A stretch of 64,000 nucleotides of DNA from NCBI RefSeq assembly GCF_008929045.1, contig NZ_VFAH01000006.1, positions 242,714 through 306,713 of the forward strand. The letters run 5' to 3'. The notes under the pieces were generated by a model. The model was not told the DNA's origin, ran no database searches, and worked only from the letters and a program-made list of their open reading frames with translations. The stretch comes from Noviherbaspirillum aerium (GTDB lineage: Bacteria > Pseudomonadota > Gammaproteobacteria > Burkholderiales > Burkholderiaceae_D). Made by a program: the position numbers and the translations under genes. Below, piece by piece: positions 27,922 to 37,161 of the stretch. The stretch's first letter is position 1; the number at the start of each line of letters is the position of its first letter.

Positions 27922-29373
27922 TCAGAACGGATAGTGCCTTGCCGTCGTCTGCAGCGTCATCCAGCGCAGTTCGGTGAACTCGGCAACGCCGGCCTTGCCG
28001 CCAAAGCGGCCCATGCCGCTGCCCTTGACGCCGCCGAACGGCATCTGCGCCTCGTCATGCACGGTGGGGCCGTTGACATGGCAGATGCCCGATTCGATGC
28101 GCTTGGCGACGTTCATCGCGCGGGCGATGTCGTTGCCGAACACCGCCGACGACAGGCCGAATTCATTGTCGTTGGCGCAGGCCACCGCTTCCTCCACGCC
28201 GTCGACGCGCACGATGCCCTTGACCGGGCCGAAGGATTCCTCATGGTAGATCTTCATGTCGGGCGTGACGTGGTCGAGCAGCGTGGCGGGCATCAGGGTG
28301 GAATCGGCGCGTCCGCCGCAGAGCAGCTTCGCGCCTTTCGCCAGCGCGTCATCGATGAGTTCGTTGCAGCGGTGCACGGTGCTCATGTCGACCACCGAAC
28401 CCAGCACCACCGGCCCCTTGCGCGGGTCGCCCAGCGGCAGCTGGCTTGCCTTGGCGGCGAGACGCTCGGCGAAGATGTCGGCGATCTTGCTGTCGACGAT
28501 GATGCGTTCGGTGGACATGCAGATCTGGCCGGAGTTGGCGAAGGAGCCGAACGCGGCCGCATTGACCGCGGCATTGATGTCGGCATCGTCGAGCACGATG
28601 AACGGCGCCTTGCCGCCGAGTTCGAGCACGGCCGGCTTCAGGTACTTGGCGCAGTAGGCGGCGATGATCTTGCCCACGCGGGTGGAACCGGTGAAGTTGA
28701 CGCGGCGCACCGCGGGATGGGCCACCATCGCCTCCACGACGGCGGCCGCGTCCTGCGGCGCGTTAGTGACGAAATTGACGACGCCGGGCGGCAGGCCGGC
28801 TTCCTGCATGGCTTCGATGATCAGGCCATGGGTGGCGGGGCAGAGCTCGGAGCCCTTCAGCACCACCGTGTTGCCGCAGGCGAGCGGCATGGCGATGGCG
28901 CGCACGCCGAGGATCACCGGCGCGTTCCACGGCGCCATGCCCAATACCACGCCGGCCGGCTGGCGCACGCCCATGGCGAGGCTGCCGGGCACGTCGGAGG
29001 GAATGATTTCGCCGCTGATCTGCGTCGTCATTGACGCGGCTTCGAGCAGCATGCCGGCGGCGAGATGCACATTGAAGCCCGACCACATGGCCGAGCCGCC
29101 GGTCTCCGCGGCGACCGCCGCGGCAAATGCCTCGCCCTTGGCTTCCAGCGCATGGGCGGCTTTCATCAGGAGAGCACGGCGTTCGCCCGGGCCCATCGCG
29201 GCCCAGGCGGGAAAGGCTTTCGCCGCCGCGTCGACCGCGGCGAGCGCATCCTCGGCGGAGGCAGCCGGCGCGGTGGTGGCGACGCTGCCGTCGAGCGGAT
29301 TGCGGCGTTCGAATGTCGCGCCGTTGCGGGCTTGTACGCGTTCGCCATTGATCAGCATGGAGATAGTGCTCAT
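27922..29373 (-). CDS. NAD(P)-dependent aldehyde dehydrogenase, aromatic-aldehyde type
   Basis: A 483-residue ALDH of the group including salicylaldehyde, vanillin and benzaldehyde dehydrogenases. Visible: the MAPWNAP segment, the NAD-binding FTGSTRVG turn, catalytic Glu in LELGGKAP and nucleophilic Cys in SGQICMSTER. ATG 29373 matches the family start; the frame extends upstream without similarity. It lies 86 bases after livF on the same strand, suggesting that the transporter imports the precursor of its aldehyde. With benzoylformate decarboxylase at 41654 it could complete a benzoylformate-to-benzoate route; substrate is inferred. Confidence 0.9.
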   Translation of the reverse strand: MSTISMLINGERVQARNGATFERRNPLDGSVATTAPAASAEDALAAVDAAAKAFPAWAAMGPGERRALLMKAAHALEAKGEAFAAAVAAETGGSAMWSGFNVHLAAGMLLEAASMTTQISGEIIPSDVPGSLAMGVRQPAGVVLGMAPWNAPVILGVRAIAMPLACGNTVVLKGSELCPATHGLIIEAMQEAGLPPGVVNFVTNAPQDAAAVVEAMVAHPAVRRVNFTGSTRVGKIIAAYCAKYLKPAVLELGGKAPFIVLDDADINAAVNAAAFGSFANSGQICMSTERIIVDSKIADIFAERLAAKASQLPLGDPRKGPVVLGSVVDMSTVHRCNELIDDALAKGAKLLCGGRADSTLMPATLLDHVTPDMKIYHEESFGPVKGIVRVDGVEEAVACANDNEFGLSSAVFGNDIARAMNVAKRIESGICHVNGPTVHDEAQMPFGGVKGSGMGRFGGKAGVAEFTELRWMTLQTTARHYPF

Positions 29374-29459
29374 ATCGGTTCCCAATCTGGTTGATTTGTG
29401 ATTGATGTCCGGACAGCCGGGCCGGCGCATGCAGGCGCGGCTTGCCGGTCTGGTGTTAT

Positions 29460-30200
29460 CTACATCCCGAGATACGACTTCCTGATGCGTTCGCCCTGGA
29501 GCAGCTCCTGCCCCGAGCCTTCGGCCACGACCTGCCCCTGTTCCAGGATGTAGGCGTGATCGCAGACCGACAGGGCCTGGCGCACGTTCTGTTCCACCAG
29601 CAGCACGCCGGTGCCCTGGTCGCAGATCTGCCGCAGGATGCGGAACAGTTCGGCAACCATCTTCGGCGCCAGGCCGAGCGAGGGTTCATCGAGCAGCATG
29701 CACCTGGGCTTGCCCATCATCGCACGGCCCACCGCCACCATCTGCTGTTCGCCGCCGCTCATGGTGCCGGCCAGCTGCTGGCGCCGTTCGGCCAGGCGCG
29801 GAAACAGCGCCAGCACTTCGGCCATCAGCCGGCGGCGCTCGGCGGCGGGCAGCAGATAGCCGCCGAGCTCGAGGTTTTCCTCGACCGTCATCTGCGTGAA
29901 CAGGTGGCGTCCTTCCGGCACCAGCACCAGTCCGTTGGAAACCCGCTTCGATACATTGAAGGACTCCACCGGGTTGCCCGCGAGCGCCACACCGCCCTGC
30001 CCCAGCGGCAGGATGCCCGACAGCGCGCGCATCAGCGTGGTCTTGCCGGCGCCGTTCGGGCCGACGATCACCGTCAGCTGGCCTTGCAGCACGCGGACGT
30101 TGATGTTGCGGATGATTTCCAGCGGGCCGTAACCCGCCGACAGGCGTTTTGCTTCGAGCAGTACACTCATGGCATTCATCTCACTCATCGCTGCGCTCAT
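29460..30200 (-). CDS. livF: Branched-chain/aromatic-type ABC transporter ATPase LivF
   Basis: Second ATPase of a HAAT-family importer. Walker A GPNGAGKTT, signature MSGGEQQM, Walker B CMLLDEPSLGL. ATG 30200 overlaps the livG stop (ATGA); later ATGs at 30179 and 30170 are possible. Cytosolic, bound to the LivHM permease. Confidence 0.92.
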   Translation of the reverse strand: MSAAMSEMNAMSVLLEAKRLSAGYGPLEIIRNINVRVLQGQLTVIVGPNGAGKTTLMRALSGILPLGQGGVALAGNPVESFNVSKRVSNGLVLVPEGRHLFTQMTVEENLELGGYLLPAAERRRLMAEVLALFPRLAERRQQLAGTMSGGEQQMVAVGRAMMGKPRCMLLDEPSLGLAPKMVAELFRILRQICDQGTGVLLVEQNVRQALSVCDHAYILEQGQVVAEGSGQELLQGERIRKSYLGM

Positions 30201-30934
30201 TCGGCCACCTCGTCGCCGAGATAGGCACTGATGACTTTGGGATTGGCGGCGATCTCGGCCGGCGTGCCGTCGGCCAGCAGCTGGCCGAAGTTGAGCACGG
30301 CGACGCGGTCCACCGTTTTCATCAGGGTGCGCACCGCATGTTCGATCCATACAACGGTGAGGCCGTAAGTGTCGCGCAGGCGGGCGATCAGCCGGGCGAC
30401 ATCTTCGACCTCGCCTTCGGTCAGGCCGGCCGCCACTTCATCGAGCAGCAGCAGGCGCGGCGCGGTGGCCAGGGCCATCGCGATTTCCAGCTGGCGCTGG
30501 CGGGCCGGCGGCAATGCGCCGGCGATCTCGCCGCGCAAGCCGTCCAGGTGGGTTTCATCGATGACCTTGTCGATCAGCGATGCATCGCCGCCCTGCCTGC
30601 CACCCTGGTTTCCGAACAAGAAAGCGAAGCGCACATTGTCCAGCACCGTCATGTCGCCGAAGATGCGCGGCGTCTGGAAGGTGCGCGCGACGCCGGCGCG
30701 GCAGAAGGCATCCGGGCTCTGGCCCCGCAGCTCGCGGCCATCAATGCGCACCGTGCCGGACGTGGGCACGTGCACGCCGCTGATGGCATGGAAGAATGTC
30801 GTCTTGCCGGCGCCGTTGGGGCCGATGACGCCGACGAATTCGCCCTTCCTCACTTCCATCGTCACGTCGGACAGCGCCTTCAGGCCGCCGAACTGCATGC
30901 CGAGTCCCTGCACCGAGAGCATTGCGGTACTCAT
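30197..30934 (-). CDS. livG: Branched-chain/aromatic-type ABC transporter ATPase LivG
   Basis: First ATPase of the importer: Walker A GPNGAGKTT, Walker B LLLLDEVAAGL and a LivG-type C-terminal extension ending in VISAYLGDE. The usual LSGGQ signature is altered to a PPARQRQLEIA stretch, as in other members of this group. The start at 30934 overlaps livM. Confidence 0.92.
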   Translation of the reverse strand: MSTAMLSVQGLGMQFGGLKALSDVTMEVRKGEFVGVIGPNGAGKTTFFHAISGVHVPTSGTVRIDGRELRGQSPDAFCRAGVARTFQTPRIFGDMTVLDNVRFAFLFGNQGGRQGGDASLIDKVIDETHLDGLRGEIAGALPPARQRQLEIAMALATAPRLLLLDEVAAGLTEGEVEDVARLIARLRDTYGLTVVWIEHAVRTLMKTVDRVAVLNFGQLLADGTPAEIAANPKVISAYLGDEVAE

Positions 30935-31872
30935 GCCGCCTCCTTCTGGCCGGCGACGAGGCCGCCGCCCTGTCTGCCGAAAAGTTTTTTCCATTGAATG
31001 CTGGCGATGCCGCCGGGGATGAACAGCACGCATACGATCAGCAGCACGCCGAGGATGATCAGGTAGGCATGCGGGAAGTTCAGGCGCAGCGCATCCGACA
31101 GCAGGCTCAGGCCGATGGCGGCGATCACCGGTCCGCGCCAGGTGGTGGCGCCGCCGATCATGGCGATCAGCACGGTCTGGAAACCGATCAGCGGGCTGAA
31201 GGCGGAGTGCGGATCGATATAGGTCCAGCGCACCGCCATGGCAGCGCCGACCGCGCCGGCGAACCAGGCGCTGAGGGCGAAGCCGATCAGCTTGGTGGCG
31301 CGCGTGTTCACGCCGAAGGTGGCGGCGCGCTGCTCGTCGGCGCCGATGCCGCGCATCGCCATGCCGAGCCGGGACACGGAGACCAGCTTGTAGGTGACGA
31401 TGGCCAGCAGCGCCAGCACCAGCATGGTCCAGTACAGGGTTTCATTGGACGGCACTTCGGTGAGGACGCGGCCGACGGTGCCGAACACGCTCTTCTCTGT
31501 GTAGGTGATGGAGTGGCGCACCAGTTCGCCGAGGCCGAAGGTCAGCACCGCGAAATAGGTGCCGCGCAGGTGCATCACCGCCGAGCCGACCAGCAGGGCG
31601 AACAGCGCCGACACCAGGCCGCCGCCGGCGATCAGCAGCGGCCACGGCAGGTGCTGCATCGCCATTGCGGTGGTGTAGGTGCCGAGGCCGAACAGGGCCG
31701 AGGTGGCGAGGGACAAGTAGCGGGTGGTGCCGCTGAACATGGCCCAGCTCACCGCCAGCGCGGAATACATCATGCAGGTCATCGCCAGCGACAGCCAGAA
31801 GTCGGAGAAGACCCAGGGGCCGGCGGCCAGGACGACGCCCGCGACAGCCAGAAGGCTCATGAATTTTTTCAT
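30931..31872 (-). CDS. livM: Branched-chain/aromatic-type ABC transporter permease LivM
   Basis: Inner-membrane permease of 313 residues with about ten hydrophobic helices and the LivM-family segment around VRHSITYTEKSVFG. Coupled by ATGA overlaps with both livG and livH. Confidence 0.92.
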   Translation of the reverse strand: MKKFMSLLAVAGVVLAAGPWVFSDFWLSLAMTCMMYSALAVSWAMFSGTTRYLSLATSALFGLGTYTTAMAMQHLPWPLLIAGGGLVSALFALLVGSAVMHLRGTYFAVLTFGLGELVRHSITYTEKSVFGTVGRVLTEVPSNETLYWTMLVLALLAIVTYKLVSVSRLGMAMRGIGADEQRAATFGVNTRATKLIGFALSAWFAGAVGAAMAVRWTYIDPHSAFSPLIGFQTVLIAMIGGATTWRGPVIAAIGLSLLSDALRLNFPHAYLIILGVLLIVCVLFIPGGIASIQWKKLFGRQGGGLVAGQKEAA

Positions 31873-32744
31873 TTTGCGAACAGGCCTTTCGGTCGGGTCA
31901 TCAGGATCAGCACGAAGATGCCGTAGCTCAGCAACATCTTCAGCGAAGGATTGGTGAAGTGGGTGCCGAAGCTTTCCACCAGGCCGAGCAGGATGGCGGC
32001 GGCGAAGCTGCCGCCGATGCTGCCGAGCCCGCCCAGCGTGATGACGATCAGCGCCATGACGGTATAGGTCTCGCCGATGTTGGGCGACACTTCATAGATC
32101 ATGCTCAGGAGCGAGCCGGCGAGGCCGGCCATGGCGATGCCGAGCGCGAACACGAACGGATGCAGGCGCTGGGTGTCGATGCCGACCAGCCAGGCGCCGA
32201 GCGGCGACTGCAGCATGCCGCGCACCGCCTTGCCGAGCAGCGTGCGCTGCAGCAGCAGGATCAGTCCCACGCTCGCCGCCACCGCCAGGAACAGCACCAG
32301 CAGCCGGTTCTGCGTCACCACCACGCCGGCATACTTGACCGGCTCGCTCATGAAGTCGTAGCCGCGGATGTCGGCGCCCCAGATCAGGTTGGCGGCATTC
32401 TGCAGGATGAACATCAGGCCGAAGCCGATGATCAGGCTGCGCTCCTCCACCTGGTCGAGCGACTTCGACGTCGCGGTGAGGCGCCTGAACACCAGCCGGT
32501 GCAGCACCAGCCCGCCGCCGAAGCACAGGGCCACGACCACCGGCAGCCACAGCAGCGGACTGGCGCCAGTGACGGTGTGCAGGGTGAAGGTAAGGAATGC
32601 GCCGATCATCAGGAACTCGCCATGGGCGATGTTGAGGATGCGCATGAGGCCGTACTGCAGGTTCAGGCCGATGGCGATGACGGCATAAATGCCGCCGATC
32701 ACCAGGCCGTTCACCGCCAGGTCGGCAAGCAGGGAAAGATCCAT
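31869..32744 (-). CDS. livH: Branched-chain/aromatic-type ABC transporter permease LivH
   Basis: Inner-membrane permease of 291 residues. The early GGIYAVIAIGLNLQYG and HGEFLMIGAF segments are LivH hallmarks. It follows the binding-protein gene after a 109-base gap with a strong hairpin. Confidence 0.92.
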   Translation of the reverse strand: MDLSLLADLAVNGLVIGGIYAVIAIGLNLQYGLMRILNIAHGEFLMIGAFLTFTLHTVTGASPLLWLPVVVALCFGGGLVLHRLVFRRLTATSKSLDQVEERSLIIGFGLMFILQNAANLIWGADIRGYDFMSEPVKYAGVVVTQNRLLVLFLAVAASVGLILLLQRTLLGKAVRGMLQSPLGAWLVGIDTQRLHPFVFALGIAMAGLAGSLLSMIYEVSPNIGETYTVMALIVITLGGLGSIGGSFAAAILLGLVESFGTHFTNPSLKMLLSYGIFVLILMTRPKGLFAK

Positions 32745-32771
32745 TTTTATACTCGGTGAAGGCTGTGGGCA

Positions 32772-32792
32772 GCCGCAGCCGGTGGCTGCGGC
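32772..32792 (-). promoter_or_regulatory. Intercistronic hairpin between the binding-protein gene and livH
   Basis: Perfect 9-bp GC stem (GCCGCAGCC/GGCTGCGGC) with a 3-base loop and no T-run. Such hairpins often protect the upstream message or partly terminate, giving more binding protein than permease. That effect is an inference. Confidence 0.55.
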
Positions 32793-32853
32793 GCGCTGCA
32801 GTGAACTGCTATCAGCGGCGATCAGTTACGATCAGCTGCAATCGGCCGGAGGC

Positions 32854-34050
32854 TTATTTCCAGGCCGGCTTGGCGGTCACCAGCTTGGCGGTGGCGCGCG
32901 CCGGCGGCCACACCACTTCGAACTCGCCGCCCTGCCACTGGCCGACGGTGCCCGGAATGCTGGCATTCTCGCCGCGCTGGAAACGGATCTTGCCGAGGAT
33001 GGTGTCGAACTCGTTGGTGGCGATATGCTCGCGCAGCGCCTTGCGGTCGAGGCCGACCTTTTCCACCGCCTGCTGCAGGATCTGCAGGCCGGCCCACGCG
33101 TGGCCGCTGGCCCAGCGGTCCGGTTCCTTCTTCATCTGTGTGGCATGCGCATCGAAGTAAGCCTTCGCACCGGGCGAGACCTTCGGATTCCAGGAGCCCA
33201 TGCCGAGCACGCCTTCGGCATTCGCGGCGATGCGCTGCTTGTAGAGCGGGAATGCGGTGCCGACCGAGGCATAGAAGAACTTCGGATTGAATTCGATTTC
33301 GCGCGCCTGTGTCGAGGCGAGGATGGTATCGGGCGGATAGGTGATGCCGATGAAGGCGTCCGGATTGAGGGTCTTGATGCTCTTGAGCACCGGCGACAGA
33401 TCCTTCACGCCGAGCGGATAGCTCTTGCTTTCGACGATCTGTATGCCCTTGTCCTTGAGCGCGATGCGCAGCGACGCCATGTTCTCGATGCCGAACAGGT
33501 CATCCATGTAGACCACCGCGGCGGTCTTGACGCCGTTGGCGGAAAGCATGTCGGCGAGCGAGCCCATCATCTTGTCGGGCTGCTGCAGCAGCGAGAAGAA
33601 ATACGGCAGCTGCATGTCGATGAGCTTGCGCGACAGCGCGGTCGGCGCCAGGAACGGATAGCCGTAGCGATTGGCCAGCGGCGCAACCGCGAAGTTCATG
33701 GCCGAGCCCCAGGGCGGCAGGATCAGGTCGACCTTGTCGCTGCCCATCAGCTTTTCATAGGTGCGCACCGCGGTTTCGATCTCGCTGCGGTCGTCATAAG
33801 CCACGAGTTCCACCTTGCGCTTCTGGCCCTTGACCGACAGGCCGCCGGCGGCATTGACCTGCTCCGCCCACAGCAGATAATTCGGTTCCTGCGACACTTG
33901 CGCGCCCGGTGCGTAAGGGCCGGTGCGCGACATGGTATAGCCGATGCGGATCGGCTTGTCGGCCTGGGCAAAGCTGACGGCGGGAGCCGCCGCGGCGAGT
34001 GCGAGGGCGGCGCCGAGGATTCTGCGTTTCAGATTAAAGGGATGTTTCAT
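32854..34050 (-). CDS. Periplasmic substrate-binding protein of the LivK family
   Basis: A 398-residue type I periplasmic binding protein that captures the ligand for LivFGHM. ATG 34050 gives a Sec signal peptide (KRRILGAALALAAAAPAVSFAQA), cleaved around residue 24. The mature N-terminus PIRIGYTMSRTGPYA is typical. Residues of LivK that bind leucine cannot be matched, and neighbours suggest an aromatic acid or related ligand. Second gene of the cluster after the GntR regulator. Confidence 0.9.
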   Translation of the reverse strand: MKHPFNLKRRILGAALALAAAAPAVSFAQADKPIRIGYTMSRTGPYAPGAQVSQEPNYLLWAEQVNAAGGLSVKGQKRKVELVAYDDRSEIETAVRTYEKLMGSDKVDLILPPWGSAMNFAVAPLANRYGYPFLAPTALSRKLIDMQLPYFFSLLQQPDKMMGSLADMLSANGVKTAAVVYMDDLFGIENMASLRIALKDKGIQIVESKSYPLGVKDLSPVLKSIKTLNPDAFIGITYPPDTILASTQAREIEFNPKFFYASVGTAFPLYKQRIAANAEGVLGMGSWNPKVSPGAKAYFDAHATQMKKEPDRWASGHAWAGLQILQQAVEKVGLDRKALREHIATNEFDTILGKIRFQRGENASIPGTVGQWQGGEFEVVWPPARATAKLVTAKPAWK

Positions 34051-34263
34051 CTTGTCTCTTTCATTGTTGTATTGCGTGGTTGCCACACGTGTCTGCCGTT
34101 CTGCTGCCGGTGCTGCTGTGCTGCGATTGGTGCGATTGCTGCAACTGCTGCGGTTATTACGCTTCCTGCGGGCGCAGCGGTGCCGCGCCTTTCCCGCGAG
34201 GGAAAGGACAATTCAATGCGATGTCATTTCAGCCCGGATCGGGTCCGGATTCAGCCCGGCCGA

Positions 34264-34980
34264 TTACGAAGCCAGTCGCAGGATGGGAATCAGGTTGTCT
34301 TCGCCGCTGTGTTCGGTTGCGTTCTGCAGGTTCTGCAAGGCGATCTGCCTGTGTTCTTCCGCCAGTGCCGCGGCGCGTGCGCCCTGCCCGCGCCGCAAGG
34401 CGTCGACCAGCATGTGGTGCTGGCGCTGGGCGAAACGCATCAGGTCGTCGCTGTGCATCTGCTTCGACTGGAACGGCAGCATGCCGCCAGCCGATGCAAA
34501 TGGAATACGGTCTATCGATGCCAGGCATTGCCTGAGCACGTCATTGCCGCAGCCATCAACGATCAGTTGATGAAAACGGGTATTCATATTTAAGTAGGCT
34601 GCCACGGCTTCCAGTTCCATCTTGGGCGCGGCTGTAATGCGGTCGCCGTCATCCAGGCAGGCCTGCAACTCGTCGCTGAGGCTGCGCGGCACGCCCTGCT
34701 CCGCCAGCAGCCGGGCCGCCATGCCTTCCAGGTTGGCATGCACGGCGATCGCCTGTGAAATTTCGCGCGCGGTGTACTTGCGCACCACGTAACCGCCGCC
34801 CTGCACCCGCTGCACCAGGCCTTCCTGCTCCAGCATGAGGAGCGCGGAGCGCACCGGGGTGCGCGATGCCTGCAGCCTTTCCGACAGCGCTGCTTCGACC
34901 AGGCGTTCGCCGGCAGAGAATGCCCCTTTCATGATGAGGTCGCGAAGTTCGACCAGGAGTCGGGCGGTCTGGGTATCCAT
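34264..34980 (-). CDS. GntR-family regulator with FCD ligand domain
   Basis: A 238-residue regulator: a winged helix with LSERLQASRTPVRSALLMLEQEGLV in the first 65 residues and an all-helical FCD domain with metal-site histidines in the rest (for example RFHQLIV). FadR-type regulators of this kind usually repress a catabolic or transport operon and are released by its substrate. It precedes the transporter operon on the same strand and probably controls it through the TTGGTATACCAA site upstream. Confidence 0.88.
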   Translation of the reverse strand: MDTQTARLLVELRDLIMKGAFSAGERLVEAALSERLQASRTPVRSALLMLEQEGLVQRVQGGGYVVRKYTAREISQAIAVHANLEGMAARLLAEQGVPRSLSDELQACLDDGDRITAAPKMELEAVAAYLNMNTRFHQLIVDGCGNDVLRQCLASIDRIPFASAGGMLPFQSKQMHSDDLMRFAQRQHHMLVDALRRGQGARAAALAEEHRQIALQNLQNATEHSGEDNLIPILRLAS

Positions 34981-35115
34981 GCGGTTTGTTTAGTCAGGTT
35001 TAATTTGCTTGAATGGCTATTAAAGTACACCGTGTTTTATTTGATGTATACCGCAAAGCCGATTTTCTACGAAAATTCATGGAAGTTTTGCTGATTTTTC
35101 ATGAAAAACCGCACC

Positions 35116-35127
35116 TTGGTATACCAA
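35116..35127. promoter_or_regulatory. Candidate GntR/FCD operator palindrome
   Basis: Perfect 12-bp palindrome TTGGTATACCAA, 136 bases upstream of the GntR start. FCD-type regulators commonly bind T-GGTATACC-A-like sites. A related half-site (TGTATACC) occurs near 35045. Assignment is inferred. Confidence 0.5.
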
Positions 35128-35276
35128 AGTGCGCTGGAAGAGAATTATTGCTCATACGGGAATCGAACCTCCCGCGTTTTCCGGCCCTTTCGCGAAACCA
35201 TCGTACGCATATGCATCATCAAGTCGCGCAAGGCTGTTCCCGCAAGCACATCTCCGCGCCAAGCCTTCTTAAAACT

Positions 35277-35405
35277 TGAGCCGGCGAGTTTGCGTTCGTT
35301 GACGGGAAACGACATGAAAGCCGTTATTTTTCGCCCTCCCATTTCCTTGGGATGGCGAAGCGGTGGATCCGGATGTACCATCAAAACCGGTAAGTGCAAA
35401 CGCGC
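35277..35405. repeat. Dispersed repeat, copy A (about 125 bp)
   Basis: Shares many blocks with 61017-61145, including TTCGTTGAC, GAAACGACAT and CCGGATGTACCATC in the same order. Function unknown. Confidence 0.6.
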
Positions 35406-35609
35406 GCAGGCACCGCAGCGCGACATTCTTCACCTTGCATCAAAATACCCGAATTGCGTGGTACTGCCGTTGCGAACATAGAAATGAATCCCGCATATAA
35501 AACCAGCCCAACTTTTTGTTCAATACGGATGCTAACCAAAGAGCTTGCCACTTCCCGCCAGGTCGTTCGCGCTGGTTGACGCGGCGATAGACACCTTACC
35601 TTGTTCACC

Positions 35610-35984
35610 ATGCATAATACCCCTCTCTTGGTCCTGGTCGTGTGCGCTATCGGCGCGTGTGTGTCAGCGATCGCTCAAGACGCTTCTCAAAAACTACCGC
35701 CTCGCCCCATTGTCGCCCCCATCAATGGCTGCCTAGCGGTTACATACCCCGTGCTTGCTCTGGTGGAGGAAGCGGAAGGCTCCACGCATGTCGTGTTCAC
35801 GGTCCTACCTGCAGGTGGGGTTACTGACGTCGCCATTTCGAAGGCGAGCGGTCCGACCCCGGCGCACCGGGCATTGGATAAGGCAGCAGTCAAGGCGATC
35901 TCCGGCTGTATATTTGCCGAAGCACCAGGTTTCAGCTCACGGGAGGTGTTGCAACCGATCGTGTGGCGACTGGAAGACCAGTAG
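35610..35984 (+). CDS. Small exported TonB C-terminal-like protein
   Basis: A 124-residue protein with a Sec signal (cleavage near the AIAQD segment) and a C-terminal region resembling the TonB C-terminal fold: an EGSTHVVFTVLPAGGVTDVAI strand pattern followed by a LDKAAVKAI helix. It lacks the TonB transmembrane anchor and proline spacer, so it is a soluble or lipid-free periplasmic relative, not an energy transducer. ATG 35610 is used; the frame also opens at a TTG three codons earlier. Confidence 0.7.
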   Translation: MHNTPLLVLVVCAIGACVSAIAQDASQKLPPRPIVAPINGCLAVTYPVLALVEEAEGSTHVVFTVLPAGGVTDVAISKASGPTPAHRALDKAAVKAISGCIFAEAPGFSSREVLQPIVWRLEDQ

Positions 35985-36149
35985 AAGCCGGCCGGAGCTC
36001 TGTCGAGAAAGTGCCTGACGCATCCATTGAGCGCAGGTCTTCCGGCAGGCCAGCGGCGACCTCTCATGCTGAACCTTAAATTTTCGCCATCGGTATGGTC
36101 AGGTAAAGAAATCCATAGGCGCGGCCTGCACGCGCTTTACCCGTGGAAG

Positions 36150-36479
36150 ATGATGACATTCCAAACAAAAACTCTTGTTGGCGCCTGCATAATTTTGTTT
36201 CAAGCCGGATGTACGCTACTTGGACACAATATCGATAAACGGATAGAAGCAACGCAACCCGCGCCATCCGGCACGGGTCGGCCTAGTATCCCTGTACAAA
36301 AAGCCCATGCCAATGTATTTGCACCTGTTGGCGAGGAAGTGGACAAAGCCATTTTCAAGTCGTTGACACGACGTCGAACCCAGCATGATATGGCATGGCG
36401 AGATGTTCAGGATTGTTTGGAAGAGGAGACCAAGGTGTGTTCGATCTCCTCGGGCTGCCGCTGCGAGGAAAAGAAATGA
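36150..36479 (+). CDS. Small predicted lipoprotein, Cys-rich C-terminus
   Basis: A 109-residue protein with lipobox FQAGC (Cys near residue 21). The mature part is polar and basic, and ends in a Cys-rich stretch (DCLEEETKVCSISSGCRC) that could form disulphides in the periplasm. No domain recognised. Two adjacent ATGs at 36150 and 36153 fit. Confidence 0.6.
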   Translation: MMTFQTKTLVGACIILFQAGCTLLGHNIDKRIEATQPAPSGTGRPSIPVQKAHANVFAPVGEEVDKAIFKSLTRRRTQHDMAWRDVQDCLEEETKVCSISSGCRCEEKK

Positions 36480-36563
36480 GGCCATCATTCGGAATACGGC
36501 CTGCGTATTTAACATGCAGATGAACACCAATCGTTAGCCGGCAAGAATATCCGCACCTTAAAC

Positions 36564-36611
36564 CTAGAGCGGATTGCAGGCGAGTGTACACTCGCCTGCA
36601 ATCCGCTCTAG
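36564..36611. repeat. Perfect 48-bp palindrome
   Basis: Every base from 36564 to 36611 pairs with its mirror around the centre GTGTACAC; there is no spacer. The ends read CTAGAGCGG and CCGCTCTAG, sharing AGAGCG with the ends of the MITE copies. It ends 5 bases before the TfoX-C gene, so it covers that gene's ribosome-binding region. Confidence 0.9.
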
Positions 36612-36616
36612 TAGAC

Positions 36617-36877
36617 ATGACCATCACCGACCTTCCAAACCTCGGACCAAAGTCGCAGCGGGTACTGGAACGCGCCGGCATCAAGTCATACGAACAGTTG
36701 CTCGCCCTGGGCTCTGTCTTCGCTTTTGTGCGAGTGAAGCGAAGCGGCGCAGAACCTGGCCTGAATTTCCTGTGGGCATTAGAAGGAGCGCTTACCAGAC
36801 TGCCGTGGAAGGTAGTTGCACGTGAACACCGTGCGAGCTTGCTGCGGGCATTGGAGAGTCATGAGCGTGACGTCTAA
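36617..36877 (+). CDS. TfoX C-terminal-domain-like protein
   Basis: An 86-residue protein matching the TfoX C-terminal helix-hairpin-helix-like domain (residues 3-70: DLPNLGPKSQRVLERAGIKSYEQL). Stand-alone proteins of this kind exist without the N-terminal TfoX part; role unknown, possibly nucleic-acid binding. The start lies just after the 48-bp palindrome and no ribosome site is visible outside it. Confidence 0.8.
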   Translation: MTITDLPNLGPKSQRVLERAGIKSYEQLLALGSVFAFVRVKRSGAEPGLNFLWALEGALTRLPWKVVAREHRASLLRALESHERDV

Positions 36878-37161
36878 CACGATGCTCGACAGTGACACAC
36901 TGCACTCATCAACTTAACATTTAGGCAGGCATAATGTGCCCTTCAATCTTGTCAGACGAAGAATCATTCGACCAAACCGACTGTGTCCCAGCACAAATTT
37001 CCTCGATCGTCAGGCAGTTATTCCCGCACAGGGATTATTGAACGGCAACGACTTTGGTGTCCGGAAAGTGCTTTTGAAATACACATCCAACCGATGGATG
37101 ATACAAGTGCGCTGGCCTTTTATCGTAAACGGTAAGCCATCATAGCCCACAAGGCATTTTT
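36878..37161. other. Intergenic region, no supported gene
   Basis: An ORF of about 70 codons (36936-37145) lacks recognisable similarity and a ribosome site; I do not support it as a gene. Confidence 0.4.

Larger units (their letters stand above)
34981..35609. other. Intergenic region upstream of the GntR gene
   Basis: Low-GC near 35000-35110, with a candidate operator and one copy of a dispersed repeat listed separately. No ORF supported. Confidence 0.5.

Noticed and set aside
35152..35180. Possible tRNA T-arm (GGTTCGAT with flanking G/C)
   Set aside because: On the minus strand the T-stem pairs fail at two of five positions and no acceptor or anticodon arm can be built around it.
36936..37145. 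70-codon ORF between the TfoX-C gene and the MITE
   Set aside because: No ribosome site, no recognisable similarity, and composition like non-coding sequence.
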